This document shows, in pieces, positions 8,690 through 17,140 of a stretch of 64,000 nucleotides of DNA. The position numbers and the translations under genes are program-made. Numbering within the stretch: the first letter of the stretch is position 1; each line of letters starts with the position of its first letter. The notes under the pieces were generated by a model. That model was not told the origin of the DNA. It was given only the letters and a program-made list of their open reading frames with translations, and did no database searches. This DNA comes from an uncultured Ruminococcus sp. (GTDB lineage: Bacteria > Bacillota > Clostridia > Oscillospirales > Ruminococcaceae), in contig NZ_CAKSNX010000003.1 in assembly GCF_934476685.1 (NCBI RefSeq), forward strand, positions 62,001-126,000. The letters run 5' to 3'.

Positions 8690-10660
8690 TCATTTCTTTT
8701 CACCTTTCAGCTCCGCTATCTTATCACGGAGGAATGCGGCGTGTTCAAATTCAAGCAGCTTTGCAGCCTCTTTCATTTCCTTTGTCAGCTTGTCTATAAG
8801 CTGTGCAGTTTCCTGCTTTGTCAGCTTGCTTTTCTGCCTTGCCGAATACTCCACTTCTTCCTTTGTGGATATCTCGATAACGTCCCTTATCTCCTTGACG
8901 ATCGTCTTAGGCACTATTCCATGCTCTTCGTTGAACTTCATCTGTATTGCACGGCGGCGCTCCGTTTCGGTTATTGCGCTCTCCATAGAACGTGTTACGG
9001 TATCTGCATACATTATTACCGAACCGCCTGCGTTTCTTGCGGCTCTTCCTATGGTCTGTATCAATGCGCTTTCCGAACGCAGGAAGCCCTCCTTATCTGC
9101 GTCAAGTATTGCCACAAGAGATACCTCAGGCAGGTCAAGTCCCTCTCTCAGCAGGTTTATTCCCACCAGCACGTCAAACTCGCCCAGTCGCAGATCTCTT
9201 ATTATCTCCATACGCTCGATAGTGTCTATATCGTGGTGCATATATCTTACCTTTATATCGAAATTTTTCAGATAAGCAGTAAGATCTTCCGCCATTTTCT
9301 TTGTAAGCGTAGTAACAAGCACACGCTCGTTTTTCTCTATCCTCTGATTTATTTCGCTGAGCAGATCCTCTATCTGTCCCTCTGACGGGCGGACGGATAT
9401 GAGCGGATCGAGAAGTCCTGTCGGCCGTATTACCTGCTCAACTATCTGCTCTGATTTTTCCTTTTCGATAGGTCCCGGGGTAGCGGAAACGAATATAGCC
9501 TGATTGATATGGCTGTAAAACTCATCGAATTTAAGCGGTCTGTTGTCCAGCGCAGAGGGCAGTCTGAAACCGTAGTCCACAAGCGTCTGCTTTCTCGCCC
9601 TGTCGCCTGCATACATTCCCCTTACCTGCGGCAGAGAAACGTGGGACTCGTCCACCATAAGCAGAAAATCTTCAGGCATAAAGTCAAGCAGCGTGAACGG
9701 CACAGCCCCTTTCGGACGTCTTGCCAGCACTCTCGAATAGTTCTCTATGCCGCTGCAGAAGCCTATCTCCTCCAGCATTTCTATATCATGATTTGTACGC
9801 TGTGCGATACGCTGCGCCTCGATAAGCATATCGTTATCCTTGAAATACTTTATACGCTCGTCAAGCTCTTCCTTTATCTCTTCGATAGCGTCACGCATCT
9901 TCTCCTTGCCTACGATATAATGTGAGGCTGGGAATATTACAGCGTGGCTGAGGGTGGAAAGCACCTCTCCCGTCAGCACATTTATCTCGCATATCCTGTC
10001 TATCTCATCGCCGAAAAATTCAACTCTTACGGCGGTATCTGTGGAGTTTGCAGGGAAGATCTCCACCACATCTCCTCTTACTCTGAACTTGTTTCTGACA
10101 AAATTTATGTCGTTTCGCTCGTACTGTATTCCCACAAGCTCCGCCACAAGCTGATCCCTTGATTTCTCCATACCCTTTCGCACGGATACCATCATTGATT
10201 TATATTCCTGCGGATCACCGAGAGAATATATGCAGGACACGCTGGCAACGATAATAACGTCACGTCTTTCCGCAATGGCTGAGGTAGCGGAATGGCGCAG
10301 CTTGTCTATCTCATCATTTACCGAGCTGTCTTTTTCTATATAAACGTCCTTGCTCGGCACATATGCCTCCGGCTGGTAGTAGTCATAGTAACTGACAAAA
10401 TACTCCACCGCATTGTTCGGGAAGAACTCCTTAAACTCTGAGCAGAGCTGAGCCGCAAGTATTTTATTATGCGCAAGCACAAGGGTAGGTCTGTTTAAAC
10501 GCTGGATAACGTTCGCCATTGTAAAGGTCTTGCCTGAGCCTGTTACACCCATAAGTGTCTGCTCCTTCATACCGCTTTCAACGCCCTTTACGAGAGCGTC
10601 CACCGCCTCAGGCTGATCTCCCGAAAGCTTATAATCTGATACCAGCTGAAATCTGTCCAT
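8690..10660 (-). CDS. uvrB: UvrABC system protein B
   Basis: The helicase-like damage-verification subunit of excision repair, 656 residues. Visible are Walker A GVTGSGKT near residue 40, the beta-hairpin region YYDYYQPEAYVP near 91-102, the DESH Walker B box near 338, helicase motif VI (QTIGRAARN) and the C-terminal UVR domain (about 620-653) that contacts UvrC. It is first in the uvrB-uvrA unit, with its own promoter at 10716-10744. No LexA box of the Bacillus type (GAAC-N4-GTTC) was found upstream. Confidence 0.98.
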   Translation of the reverse strand: MDRFQLVSDYKLSGDQPEAVDALVKGVESGMKEQTLMGVTGSGKTFTMANVIQRLNRPTLVLAHNKILAAQLCSEFKEFFPNNAVEYFVSYYDYYQPEAYVPSKDVYIEKDSSVNDEIDKLRHSATSAIAERRDVIIVASVSCIYSLGDPQEYKSMMVSVRKGMEKSRDQLVAELVGIQYERNDINFVRNKFRVRGDVVEIFPANSTDTAVRVEFFGDEIDRICEINVLTGEVLSTLSHAVIFPASHYIVGKEKMRDAIEEIKEELDERIKYFKDNDMLIEAQRIAQRTNHDIEMLEEIGFCSGIENYSRVLARRPKGAVPFTLLDFMPEDFLLMVDESHVSLPQVRGMYAGDRARKQTLVDYGFRLPSALDNRPLKFDEFYSHINQAIFVSATPGPIEKEKSEQIVEQVIRPTGLLDPLISVRPSEGQIEDLLSEINQRIEKNERVLVTTLTKKMAEDLTAYLKNFDIKVRYMHHDIDTIERMEIIRDLRLGEFDVLVGINLLREGLDLPEVSLVAILDADKEGFLRSESALIQTIGRAARNAGGSVIMYADTVTRSMESAITETERRRAIQMKFNEEHGIVPKTIVKEIRDVIEISTKEEVEYSARQKSKLTKQETAQLIDKLTKEMKEAAKLLEFEHAAFLRDKIAELKGEKK

Positions 10661-10715
10661 AGCAATACCATACCTTTCTCACAAACGGTTCAGTTATCGA
10701 ACAATAGTTTCTATA

Positions 10716-10744
10716 ATTATATCACAAATATTTTTTAATGTAAA
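10716..10744 (-). promoter_or_regulatory. Promoter of uvrB-uvrA
   Basis: Minus-strand TTTACA and TATAAT with a 17-bp spacer, about 50 bp before the uvrB ATG. Downstream lies GTTC-N7-GAAC (about 10689-10703), whose half-sites point the opposite way from a Bacillus SOS box. Confidence 0.6.
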
Positions 10745-10748
10745 GTGC

Positions 10749-10776
10749 TTTCGGCAATTTTGTGTTTATGCCGAAA
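10749..10776. repeat. Inverted repeat between divergent uvrB and pseudouridine synthase genes
   Basis: TTTCGGCA at 10749-10756 and TGCCGAAA at 10769-10776 form an exact 8-bp inverted repeat with a 12-bp centre. It lies between the two divergent promoters and could be an operator for either. No T-tract follows. Confidence 0.4.
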
Positions 10777-10782
10777 AACAGC

Positions 10783-10811
10783 TTGCAAAGCCGCCGTCTA
10801 TGATATATAAT
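10783..10811 (+). promoter_or_regulatory. Promoter of the RluD-family gene
   Basis: TTGCAA and TATAAT separated by 17 bp; the start codon lies 35 bp after the -10 box, with AAAGGA as SD. Confidence 0.6.
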
Positions 10812-10846
10812 TATAATAAAACATAATTATAAAGGAAAAATAAAAT

Positions 10847-11818
10847 ATGAAAGAATTTATCATCAACAAAAATGACTCAGGTCAGCGTGTGGACAAGTTT
10901 CTTACAAAGGCTGTTCCTGCCCTGCCAAAAAATCTGCTTTACAAATATATACGGCTCAAACGCATAAAGGTCAACGGAAAGCGCTGCGAGATCTCCACAA
11001 GGCTCAATGAAAATGATGTAATGCAGCTTTATATAAATGATGAATTTTTCGGTGAAAGCAATGAAAACAGCGGCAGACCTGCTTTTCTCTCCGCTCCTGC
11101 AAGCCTTAATATTGTATACGAGGACGAAAATATTATACTCTGCGATAAAAAGTGCGGACTTGTAGTTCATGAGGACGAAAGCGGCGGTGCGGACACGCTC
11201 ATCAACCGCATACAGCATTATCTTTACGATAAGGGTGAATATGACCCTGCGCAGGAAAGATCCTTTGCCCCTGCGCTTTGCAACAGGATAGACAGGAACA
11301 CCTGCGGAATAGTTATCTGCGCAAAGAATGCGGAAAGCCTGCGCATACTCAATCAGAAGGTAAAGGACAGAGAGATGGAGAAAAATTATCTCTGCGTTAC
11401 AGTCGGCATACCACAGAAAAAATCCGCCGAGCTGAAAGCATATCATCAGCGCAACGAGCAGACCAAAACGGTAAAGATATCCGACCGAAAAACTCCCGAC
11501 AACAAGACGATGATAACAAGATACAAGGTCATTGCTGAAAACATGGCAGAAAACCTTGCTCTCCTTGAAGTGGAGCTTGTGACAGGCAGGACGCATCAGA
11601 TAAGGGCGCATCTTGCCTATGAGGGCTACCCTCTTCTTGGAGACGGAAAATACGGCATAAACAAGATAAACCGTGCATACAATGTAAAAACGCAGGCACT
11701 CTGCTCGTACAAGCTTACTTTCAGATTTACCACCGACGCAGGAATTCTGAGCTACCTTGACGGCAAAAGTTTTCAGGTAAACGACGTCTGGTTCAGGGAC
11801 AAGTTCTTCGGGAAATAA
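10847..11818 (+). CDS. RluA/RluD-family pseudouridine synthase
   Basis: This 323-residue enzyme isomerises uridine to pseudouridine in RNA, most likely large-subunit rRNA. Residues 1-65 resemble an S4 RNA-binding domain (GQRVDKFLTKAVP...KRIKVNG). The catalytic motif is NRIDRNTCG near residues 146-154, with the active Asp in place; the family consensus is HRLDxxTSG, so the His and Ser positions are changed. RTHQIRAHL near 249-257 is the second signature. It is divergent from uvrB and has its own promoter. Which uridine it targets (RluC, RluD or a paralogue) cannot be told from sequence. Confidence 0.92.
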   Translation: MKEFIINKNDSGQRVDKFLTKAVPALPKNLLYKYIRLKRIKVNGKRCEISTRLNENDVMQLYINDEFFGESNENSGRPAFLSAPASLNIVYEDENIILCDKKCGLVVHEDESGGADTLINRIQHYLYDKGEYDPAQERSFAPALCNRIDRNTCGIVICAKNAESLRILNQKVKDREMEKNYLCVTVGIPQKKSAELKAYHQRNEQTKTVKISDRKTPDNKTMITRYKVIAENMAENLALLEVELVTGRTHQIRAHLAYEGYPLLGDGKYGINKINRAYNVKTQALCSYKLTFRFTTDAGILSYLDGKSFQVNDVWFRDKFFGK

Positions 11819-11910
11819 GAAACACACAGAAAAATATACAAAATCCGTGTCAACAATTTGTAAAATATGCACCTGTAAAGTCGATATTTGTGTAAAAATG
11901 TTAAAAAAGC

Positions 11911-11939
11911 TTGCATTTGTAGAAAATTTATGTTATAAT
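11911..11939 (+). promoter_or_regulatory. Promoter of the PHP-domain gene
   Basis: TTGCAT and TATAAT with a 17-bp spacer, 54 bp before the ATG at 11994. The 175-bp stretch around it is AT-rich and holds no gene. Confidence 0.6.
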
Positions 11940-11993
11940 TAATGCATTATATGTCATGCGGACCATACTGTTCAACATATCGGAGGTTTTACT

Positions 11994-12866
11994 ATGATTG
12001 GAGATTTACATTGTCACACAACCCTTTCCGACGGTTCTCTTGGAATAGAAGAGGTCATCGTGCAGGCTAAGCGCATGGGTCTTGATTTTCTTGCCATAAC
12101 CGATCACGACACCCTTTCATCATACAGCCGAGCGCAGATACTTGGCGACCGTTACGGCGTAAAGGTGATACCTGCGGTAGAGCTTTCAGCGTGGGACAAA
12201 AAGCGCAACTCAAAGGTGCATATTCTCTGCTACGCTCCTCAGAAGCCTGACAGACTGGAGGGACTGTGCCTTAAATCATGCTCCATAAGAACAGAATGTG
12301 CAAAGGATATGATCGAAAAGGTAATGGAGAGATATCCTATCCCTAAGGACGCTGTAAAACATTACACAAAAGGTTCAAAGAGCATATACAAGCAGCATAT
12401 AATGAGAGCGCTGGTGAACTACGGATATGCCACCGAGCTTTACGGATATGTGAACGATAAGCTTTTCTCATACCCTAACGGCGAATGTCTTGTGACGAGA
12501 GAATATCCCGATGTGAACTTTGTGCTTGATCTTATACACTCTTCAAAGGGCGTTGCAGTTATGGCCCACCCCCATATGTTCAACAATATCGAGCTTATGC
12601 ATGAGCTTACCGAGGCTGGAAAGCTGGACGGAATAGAGGCTTATCACTACTCTGCTACGCCGATACAGCAGAGAGCGCTTGAACAGTTCGCAAAGGACAA
12701 TGACCTTATCGTAACAGGCGGTTCTGACTTTCATGGTCTTTACAACAGCACCATGACTCACATAGGCAGCAACTTTACTGACGAGGAAAATCTTGACAAG
12801 CTTTTTAAACTTATTCATATAAATTCACAGAAAGCTAATAAAAATACTGTTAAATCAGAAAATTAA
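11994..12866 (+). CDS. PHP-domain phosphoesterase (YciV/TrpH-like)
   Basis: This 290-residue protein has the four PHP motifs that bind a trinuclear metal site: DLHCHTTLSDGS at residues 3-14, TDHDT near 38-42, an Ala-His-Pro-His motif (MAHPHMF) near 187 and GSDFHG near 244-249. The arrangement fits the YciV family, whose members act as 3',5'-nucleoside bisphosphate phosphatases or 5'-3' exoribonucleases on short RNA; which applies is not visible. Start is ATG behind CGGAGG. It precedes malic enzyme by 79 bp on the same strand. Confidence 0.88.
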   Translation: MIGDLHCHTTLSDGSLGIEEVIVQAKRMGLDFLAITDHDTLSSYSRAQILGDRYGVKVIPAVELSAWDKKRNSKVHILCYAPQKPDRLEGLCLKSCSIRTECAKDMIEKVMERYPIPKDAVKHYTKGSKSIYKQHIMRALVNYGYATELYGYVNDKLFSYPNGECLVTREYPDVNFVLDLIHSSKGVAVMAHPHMFNNIELMHELTEAGKLDGIEAYHYSATPIQQRALEQFAKDNDLIVTGGSDFHGLYNSTMTHIGSNFTDEENLDKLFKLIHINSQKANKNTVKSEN

Positions 12867-12880
12867 TATAGTATAATTAA

Positions 12881-12908
12881 TAGGAACATTGCTTAGTCGG
12901 TGTTCCTA
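12881..12908 (+). promoter_or_regulatory. Hairpin in the leader of the malic enzyme gene
   Basis: TAGGAACA at 12881-12888 and TGTTCCTA at 12901-12908 are exact complements with a 12-nt loop. It lies immediately after a TATAAT box at 12872-12877 (weak TTAAAT -35, 16-bp spacer), so it would form at the very 5' end of the transcript. No T-tract follows, so a terminator is unlikely. Confidence 0.35.
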
Positions 12909-12945
12909 TAATTATGTAAAACTACATGAGAGGAATGTTAAAAAT

Positions 12946-14118
12946 ATGACAGTAATGGAAAAATCACTTATGAAGCATAAGGAATGGAAAGGCAAGATCG
13001 AGGTCTGCTCCAGAACTCACATCAACAATGCTGAGGATCTTACAATGGCTTATACTCCCGGCGTTGCACAGCCTTGTCTTGAAATACAGAAAGATCCCGA
13101 TCTTTCATATGAGCTGACAAGACGTGCAAATCTTGTGGCAGTCATCACAGACGGTTCTGCCGTTCTCGGTCTTGGAAATATCGGCGGTCTGGCAGGTATG
13201 CCTGTTATGGAGGGCAAATGCGCTCTTTTCAAGGAATTTGCTGACGTTGACGCTTTCCCGCTCTGCATAAAGTCAAATGACGTTGATGAGATCGTAAACA
13301 CTATCGCTATGATCTCAGACAGCTTTGGCGGAATAAACCTTGAAGATATCGCCGCTCCGAGATGCTTTGAGATAGAAGCAAAGCTTAAAGAAAAAGTAGA
13401 TATCCCTGTATTCCATGATGACCAGCACGGTACTGCTATCGTTGTTGGTGCTGCTCTTATGAATGCCTGCAAGGTCGCAGGAAAGAAGATAGAGGATATC
13501 ACAGTCGTTATAAACGGTGCAGGTGCAGCCGGCTGTGCTATCGGAAAGCTGCTGCTCTCACTTAACGTCGGAAACCTTATCATGGTAGACAGAGAGGGTA
13601 TAATCTGCGAGGGTGACGATTACCTTAACGAGGCTCACGCTGAAATGGCTCTTGTAACAAACAAGAACAAGCTCCACGGCTCACTTGCAGACGCACTCAA
13701 GGGTGCGGACGCTTTTGTCGGCGTTTCAAAGCCCGGTCTTGTAACAGCAGATATGGTCAAGTCGATGAACGACAAGGCTATCCTTTTCGCAATGGCTAAC
13801 CCGACACCTGAGATAATGCCTGACGAGGCAAAGGCAGCAGGCGCATTTATCGTAGGCACAGGACGTTCAGACTTCCCGAACCAGATAAACAACGTTGTTG
13901 CTTTCCCCGGAATTTTCAAGGGTGCGCTGGCTGTAAGAGCGTCTGACATCAATGAAGAGATGAAGATGGCTGCGGCAAAGGCTATCGCAAGCTGCGTTCC
14001 TGATGACAAGCTCTGCGCTGACTTTATTCTTCCTAACGCTTTCGACAGAGCTATTCCTGAGGCTGTGGCAAAGGCTGTTGCTGATGCGGCAAGAAAAACA
14101 GGCTGCGCAAGGATCTAA
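12946..14118 (+). CDS. NAD(P)-dependent malic enzyme (oxaloacetate-decarboxylating)
   Basis: The enzyme converts malate to pyruvate and CO2 with reduction of NAD(P). The short bacterial form of 390 residues is complete. Seen are the N-terminal malic domain with YTPGVAQPC near 35 and GNIGG/GMPVMEGK, the metal-binding FHDDQHGTA motif near 157-165, a Rossmann GAGAAG near 189-194 and MANPTPEI near 286. I chose ATG 12946 because AGAGG precedes it; an in-frame upstream ATG at 12889 would add 19 residues that fall in the leader hairpin and match no family N-terminus. It is followed by a small TSCPD protein, 43 bp later, in the same transcript. A gene symbol is not given because several paralogues share this family. 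Confidence 0.95.
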   Translation: MTVMEKSLMKHKEWKGKIEVCSRTHINNAEDLTMAYTPGVAQPCLEIQKDPDLSYELTRRANLVAVITDGSAVLGLGNIGGLAGMPVMEGKCALFKEFADVDAFPLCIKSNDVDEIVNTIAMISDSFGGINLEDIAAPRCFEIEAKLKEKVDIPVFHDDQHGTAIVVGAALMNACKVAGKKIEDITVVINGAGAAGCAIGKLLLSLNVGNLIMVDREGIICEGDDYLNEAHAEMALVTNKNKLHGSLADALKGADAFVGVSKPGLVTADMVKSMNDKAILFAMANPTPEIMPDEAKAAGAFIVGTGRSDFPNQINNVVAFPGIFKGALAVRASDINEEMKMAAAKAIASCVPDDKLCADFILPNAFDRAIPEAVAKAVADAARKTGCARI

Positions 14119-14161
14119 CAAGAATTTGATTTAAAAATAAATACTGAAAGGAGTTTTACAT

Positions 14162-14407
14162 ATGAAAACTATTTCCTATACTCCGAAAGGAGTCTGTTCC
14201 AGAAAGATCGACATTGAAGTCGAGGGCGATGTTATAAAGAGCGTAAAGTTCACAGGCGGCTGTAACGGAAACACACAGGGTATTGCAAAGCTCTGTGAGG
14301 GTATGAAGGTACAGGACGTTATCGCAAGACTTGAAGGTCTTAACTGCAACGGCAGAGGCACATCATGTCCTGACCAGCTGGCAAAGGCTCTTAAAGCAAA
14401 CATCTGA
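14162..14407 (+). CDS. TSCPD-domain small protein
   Basis: An 81-residue protein with TSCPDQLAKAL near residues 66-76, the hallmark of the TSCPD domain. Cysteines at GVCSRK, GGCNGN, KLCEG, LNCNG and TSCPD suggest metal binding. The same domain ends class II ribonucleotide reductases, but here it stands alone; its function is unknown. ATG follows AAAGGAG. It lies 43 bp behind malic enzyme and before a strong terminator. Confidence 0.88.
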   Translation: MKTISYTPKGVCSRKIDIEVEGDVIKSVKFTGGCNGNTQGIAKLCEGMKVQDVIARLEGLNCNGRGTSCPDQLAKALKANI

Positions 14408-14445
14408 TAAACAGATTAAACAGATAAAATTCGATTTACAGACAA

Positions 14446-14475
14446 AAAGGACGGGTTCAGATGCACCCGTCCTTT
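14446..14475. terminator. Bidirectional terminator between TSCPD gene and GGDEF/EAL gene
   Basis: AAAGGACGGGT at 14446-14456 pairs exactly with ACCCGTCCTTT at 14465-14475 around an 8-nt loop. A-runs before and T-runs after let it serve both converging genes. Confidence 0.9.
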
Positions 14476-14496
14476 ATTTTATCATTTTTAGTTAGA

Positions 14497-16932
14497 TCAG
14501 TCAGACATAAATTTTTTGTTGAAATCATTCAGCGGTATAGGTCTTTCAAAGAGATATCCCTGCGCCTTGGTATAACCGCTTTCGCTAAGTATCTTAGCCT
14601 GATCCTCGGTTTCAACGCCCTCGAAAATAACATCTTTCTGCGCCGTTTCTATAAGCTTGCACATATTTGAAACATAGCTGCGTTCCATTTTATTCTGCGC
14701 TATATTGTCGATAAATGACTTATCTATCTTGACTATATCCACAGGGGCTTTCATAAGAACGCTGAGTGTAGAATAACCTATTCCGAAATCATCTATGCTT
14801 ATCATAAAGCCATAGCTGCGCAGTTTGTCCATTACATTGAACAGTGCCGCAGTATCTCCCGAAAAGCTCGACTCGGTTATTTCAAGCTCCACAAGTGACG
14901 GATCAACGTCATATTTCTGAGCTGTGCTTATGATATTCTTGGCAAAATCAGGTCTGAATATATGCTTCTGAGAAAAATTCACCGACAGCGGCAGCAGCTT
15001 TTTGTTCTGCTTTTTCCACTTTTCAAGCGTACTCAGAGCCTCTTCAAAAATGAAAAAGTCAAGCTCGTCTATATACCCTACCTTTTCAAGCACAGGTATG
15101 AACTCGAACGGCATTTTATAGCTGCCGTCCTTGTTGCGCCATCTGGCAAGGGTCTCCGCTCCGATTATAGTTCTGTCCACAAGGTTGAACTTAGGCTGGA
15201 GGAACATTTCTATCTCCCTGTTGTCGATAGCAGGGTGCAGCTCGCTGCATATAGACTGTTCATATGCTCGCTGAGTTCTCATTCTGCCAGAATATATTCC
15301 GTATATAACGCTGCTGTTGTTCTTGACGCTTCTTCTTGCAAGGTTTGCATTGTCGATAGCAACGTTTACATCAATAAGCGTATCGGTGACAACATATATT
15401 CCGCAGGATATCCTTATATCACTGGCAGGATATTTTATCTTCTGCTTATTTGTAAATTCGATATTTCTCTTCTCTATACTGGAAATAAGTTCTTCACGGG
15501 TATTCGCTTTATACAGACCGATGAAAAAGTCCGAATAGATACGGCAGCCCAGCACATTCGTATCAAGATCCAAAACACATTCCGCCAGATCTTTCAGCAT
15601 ATCATTGCCCGCCTGAAAACCAAAGTTTTCGTTGACATAGGAAAATTCGTTTATATCCGAATAGACAAAGCCGTAAACGCAGTTGTGGTCGGGACTGTTC
15701 AAGACCTCTTCCGCCTTTTTAACAAAGGTATGCCTGTTGAGCAGACCTGTAAGGCTGTCCGTTTCAAGCAGGTAGGTTATGTATTTTGAATCTTTGTCTA
15801 TTTTCTTTTTAAGTGATTTCAAATGCTGTATGCAGGCAAGCCTGCCGAACACCTTTACGACCTTGTTCTGTTCATTTTCAAAGCTTACACAGGCAGCATT
15901 ATACCATGTATAATCATCGTCATAGGCTTTTGTTCTCACTTCAAAGCTGCCACGTCTTGCCGACTCAAGGAATTTCTTGTATTCAGTAATAAACTTATCA
16001 TACTCCTTAGGGTGAACAAACTCCCTCGGACGATCGCTGGCAAGATAATTTTCGATACAGTTCTGATCGTTGACCATATATCTGCTGAGCGTAGTCGTAA
16101 GGCGCATACTGTCATTTTCAACGTCATATTCAAAATACAGCTCATCGGTATTATCGGCTATGACCTTGAACTTCTCTATCTCAACGCTGAGTTCATTGCA
16201 CAGTCTGATATCATTTGTGATGTCCATAACAACTGTATAGAACAGCGGCAGACCGTTGGAATGTTTATAGAGGTTTCCATATATCCTGAACCACTTATAA
16301 GTTCCGTCCGTCTGCTGACGCTTGAGCTCAAAATCCAGCGAGCCGTTATTTTCGGCGCATATACAGACCTTTTTATAAAGTCCCTCAAAGCTTTCCTCGT
16401 CCATCAACGATCTGAAAGAGCTGCCCGCAAGGTTCTTGTCGCTCTCCATCATATTGAGGAACTCGTCATTTGTCTTGAATATAGAAAGATCCCCGTTTTT
16501 TATTTCAAGGATAACAACTCCGCCCGGGACGGCTGAAATAAGCGCATCAAGTTCAGACTGGGAGCTGTTATACTTTGATATTAAATTCATATGCTCTGTA
16601 TAGTCTGTAATAAGTATCCTCGCCTTACCTATCCCGTCCTCTTCAAACGGAAAACCATAGCAAAGAACAGTAATGACAGAGCCGTCTTTTTTTATGAGCG
16701 GATGCTGTATAAGCACAGGCTTCATACCGTCAGTTGACTTACTGACAAGCCCCTTATACTTAGCAAGAAGCTCTTCAGGGATAAAATCAAAAAGATTTAC
16801 CTTTCCGTCATCAATATCCTGTTGGTCATATCCCGAAATAAGCATAAATCCGTCATTGGCGCTGTAAACCACACCACCTTTAGACATATCTGCGAAATAT
16901 TCGCCGTAAACAACAGATTTGACTTTATCCAC
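14497..16932 (-). CDS. PAS-GGDEF-EAL protein, probable c-di-GMP phosphodiesterase
   Basis: An 811-residue cytoplasmic signalling protein. Residues 1-370 contain two or three PAS-like sensor segments (SGYDQQDIDDGKVNLFDF; SGSYKWFRIYG-type WFRIYG). About 385-545 are a GGDEF domain in which the active motif reads YSDFF (RIYSDFFIG), so cyclase activity is very unlikely. About 560-811 are an EAL domain with its catalytic set present: GAETLAR, VNFSQ, EITESSF, IDDFGIGY, VKIDKSF, FEGVETED and QGYLF. The likely role is c-di-GMP hydrolysis governed by PAS and possibly by GTP binding to the dead GGDEF. GTG at 16932 is the start: it follows GAGGTGA, and the upstream in-frame ATG at 16989 lies ahead of the promoter. 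Confidence 0.92.
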   Translation of the reverse strand: MDKVKSVVYGEYFADMSKGGVVYSANDGFMLISGYDQQDIDDGKVNLFDFIPEELLAKYKGLVSKSTDGMKPVLIQHPLIKKDGSVITVLCYGFPFEEDGIGKARILITDYTEHMNLISKYNSSQSELDALISAVPGGVVILEIKNGDLSIFKTNDEFLNMMESDKNLAGSSFRSLMDEESFEGLYKKVCICAENNGSLDFELKRQQTDGTYKWFRIYGNLYKHSNGLPLFYTVVMDITNDIRLCNELSVEIEKFKVIADNTDELYFEYDVENDSMRLTTTLSRYMVNDQNCIENYLASDRPREFVHPKEYDKFITEYKKFLESARRGSFEVRTKAYDDDYTWYNAACVSFENEQNKVVKVFGRLACIQHLKSLKKKIDKDSKYITYLLETDSLTGLLNRHTFVKKAEEVLNSPDHNCVYGFVYSDINEFSYVNENFGFQAGNDMLKDLAECVLDLDTNVLGCRIYSDFFIGLYKANTREELISSIEKRNIEFTNKQKIKYPASDIRISCGIYVVTDTLIDVNVAIDNANLARRSVKNNSSVIYGIYSGRMRTQRAYEQSICSELHPAIDNREIEMFLQPKFNLVDRTIIGAETLARWRNKDGSYKMPFEFIPVLEKVGYIDELDFFIFEEALSTLEKWKKQNKKLLPLSVNFSQKHIFRPDFAKNIISTAQKYDVDPSLVELEITESSFSGDTAALFNVMDKLRSYGFMISIDDFGIGYSTLSVLMKAPVDIVKIDKSFIDNIAQNKMERSYVSNMCKLIETAQKDVIFEGVETEDQAKILSESGYTKAQGYLFERPIPLNDFNKKFMSD

Positions 16933-16950
16933 GTTTCTCACCTCATGGAT

Positions 16951-16979
16951 ATTATACCATATTATCAAATACACGTCAA
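16951..16979 (-). promoter_or_regulatory. Promoter of PAS-GGDEF-EAL gene, giving a very short leader
   Basis: Minus-strand TTGACG and TATAAT with a 17-bp spacer. Transcription should begin near 16944, about 12 nt before the GTG start, so the SD is at the extreme 5' end of the mRNA. Confidence 0.75.
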
Positions 16980-17091
16980 GTATTAACATCTATTTTATAT
17001 AAATAACACAAAAAGTACACCTATATTTTATGAATTAATTAATATTAAAATACTGACTTACTGACACAAAATATATACTTTGGGACATAAA

Positions 17092-17122
17092 AATATCCGA
17101 TACCGCTGACGATATCGGATAC
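17092..17122 (-). terminator. Terminator after the ABC exporter pair
   Basis: ATCCGATA at 17095-17102 pairs with TATCGGAT at 17113-17120. In the minus-strand transcript the stem is followed by ATTTTTAT. Confidence 0.8.
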
Positions 17123-17140
17123 TTTATTATTTTACTGTTT

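Noticed and set aside
8522..9385. 287-codon plus-strand frame across the uvrB/uvrA junction
   Set aside because: It lies opposite two certain genes, has a Cys/Leu/Tyr-rich composition typical of antisense frames and no SD.
10689..10703. GTTC-N7-GAAC upstream of uvrB as an SOS box
   Set aside because: The half-sites are in the opposite orientation to the Gram-positive LexA site GAAC-N4-GTTC and the spacing differs.
10877..11872. Long open frame on the minus strand across the pseudouridine synthase gene
   Set aside because: The plus-strand gene has all family motifs, an SD and a promoter; the minus frame resembles no protein and is a codon-bias shadow.
14962..16536. Two long plus-strand frames opposite the PAS-GGDEF-EAL gene
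   Set aside because: The minus-strand gene is certain; these frames lack SD sites and domain motifs.
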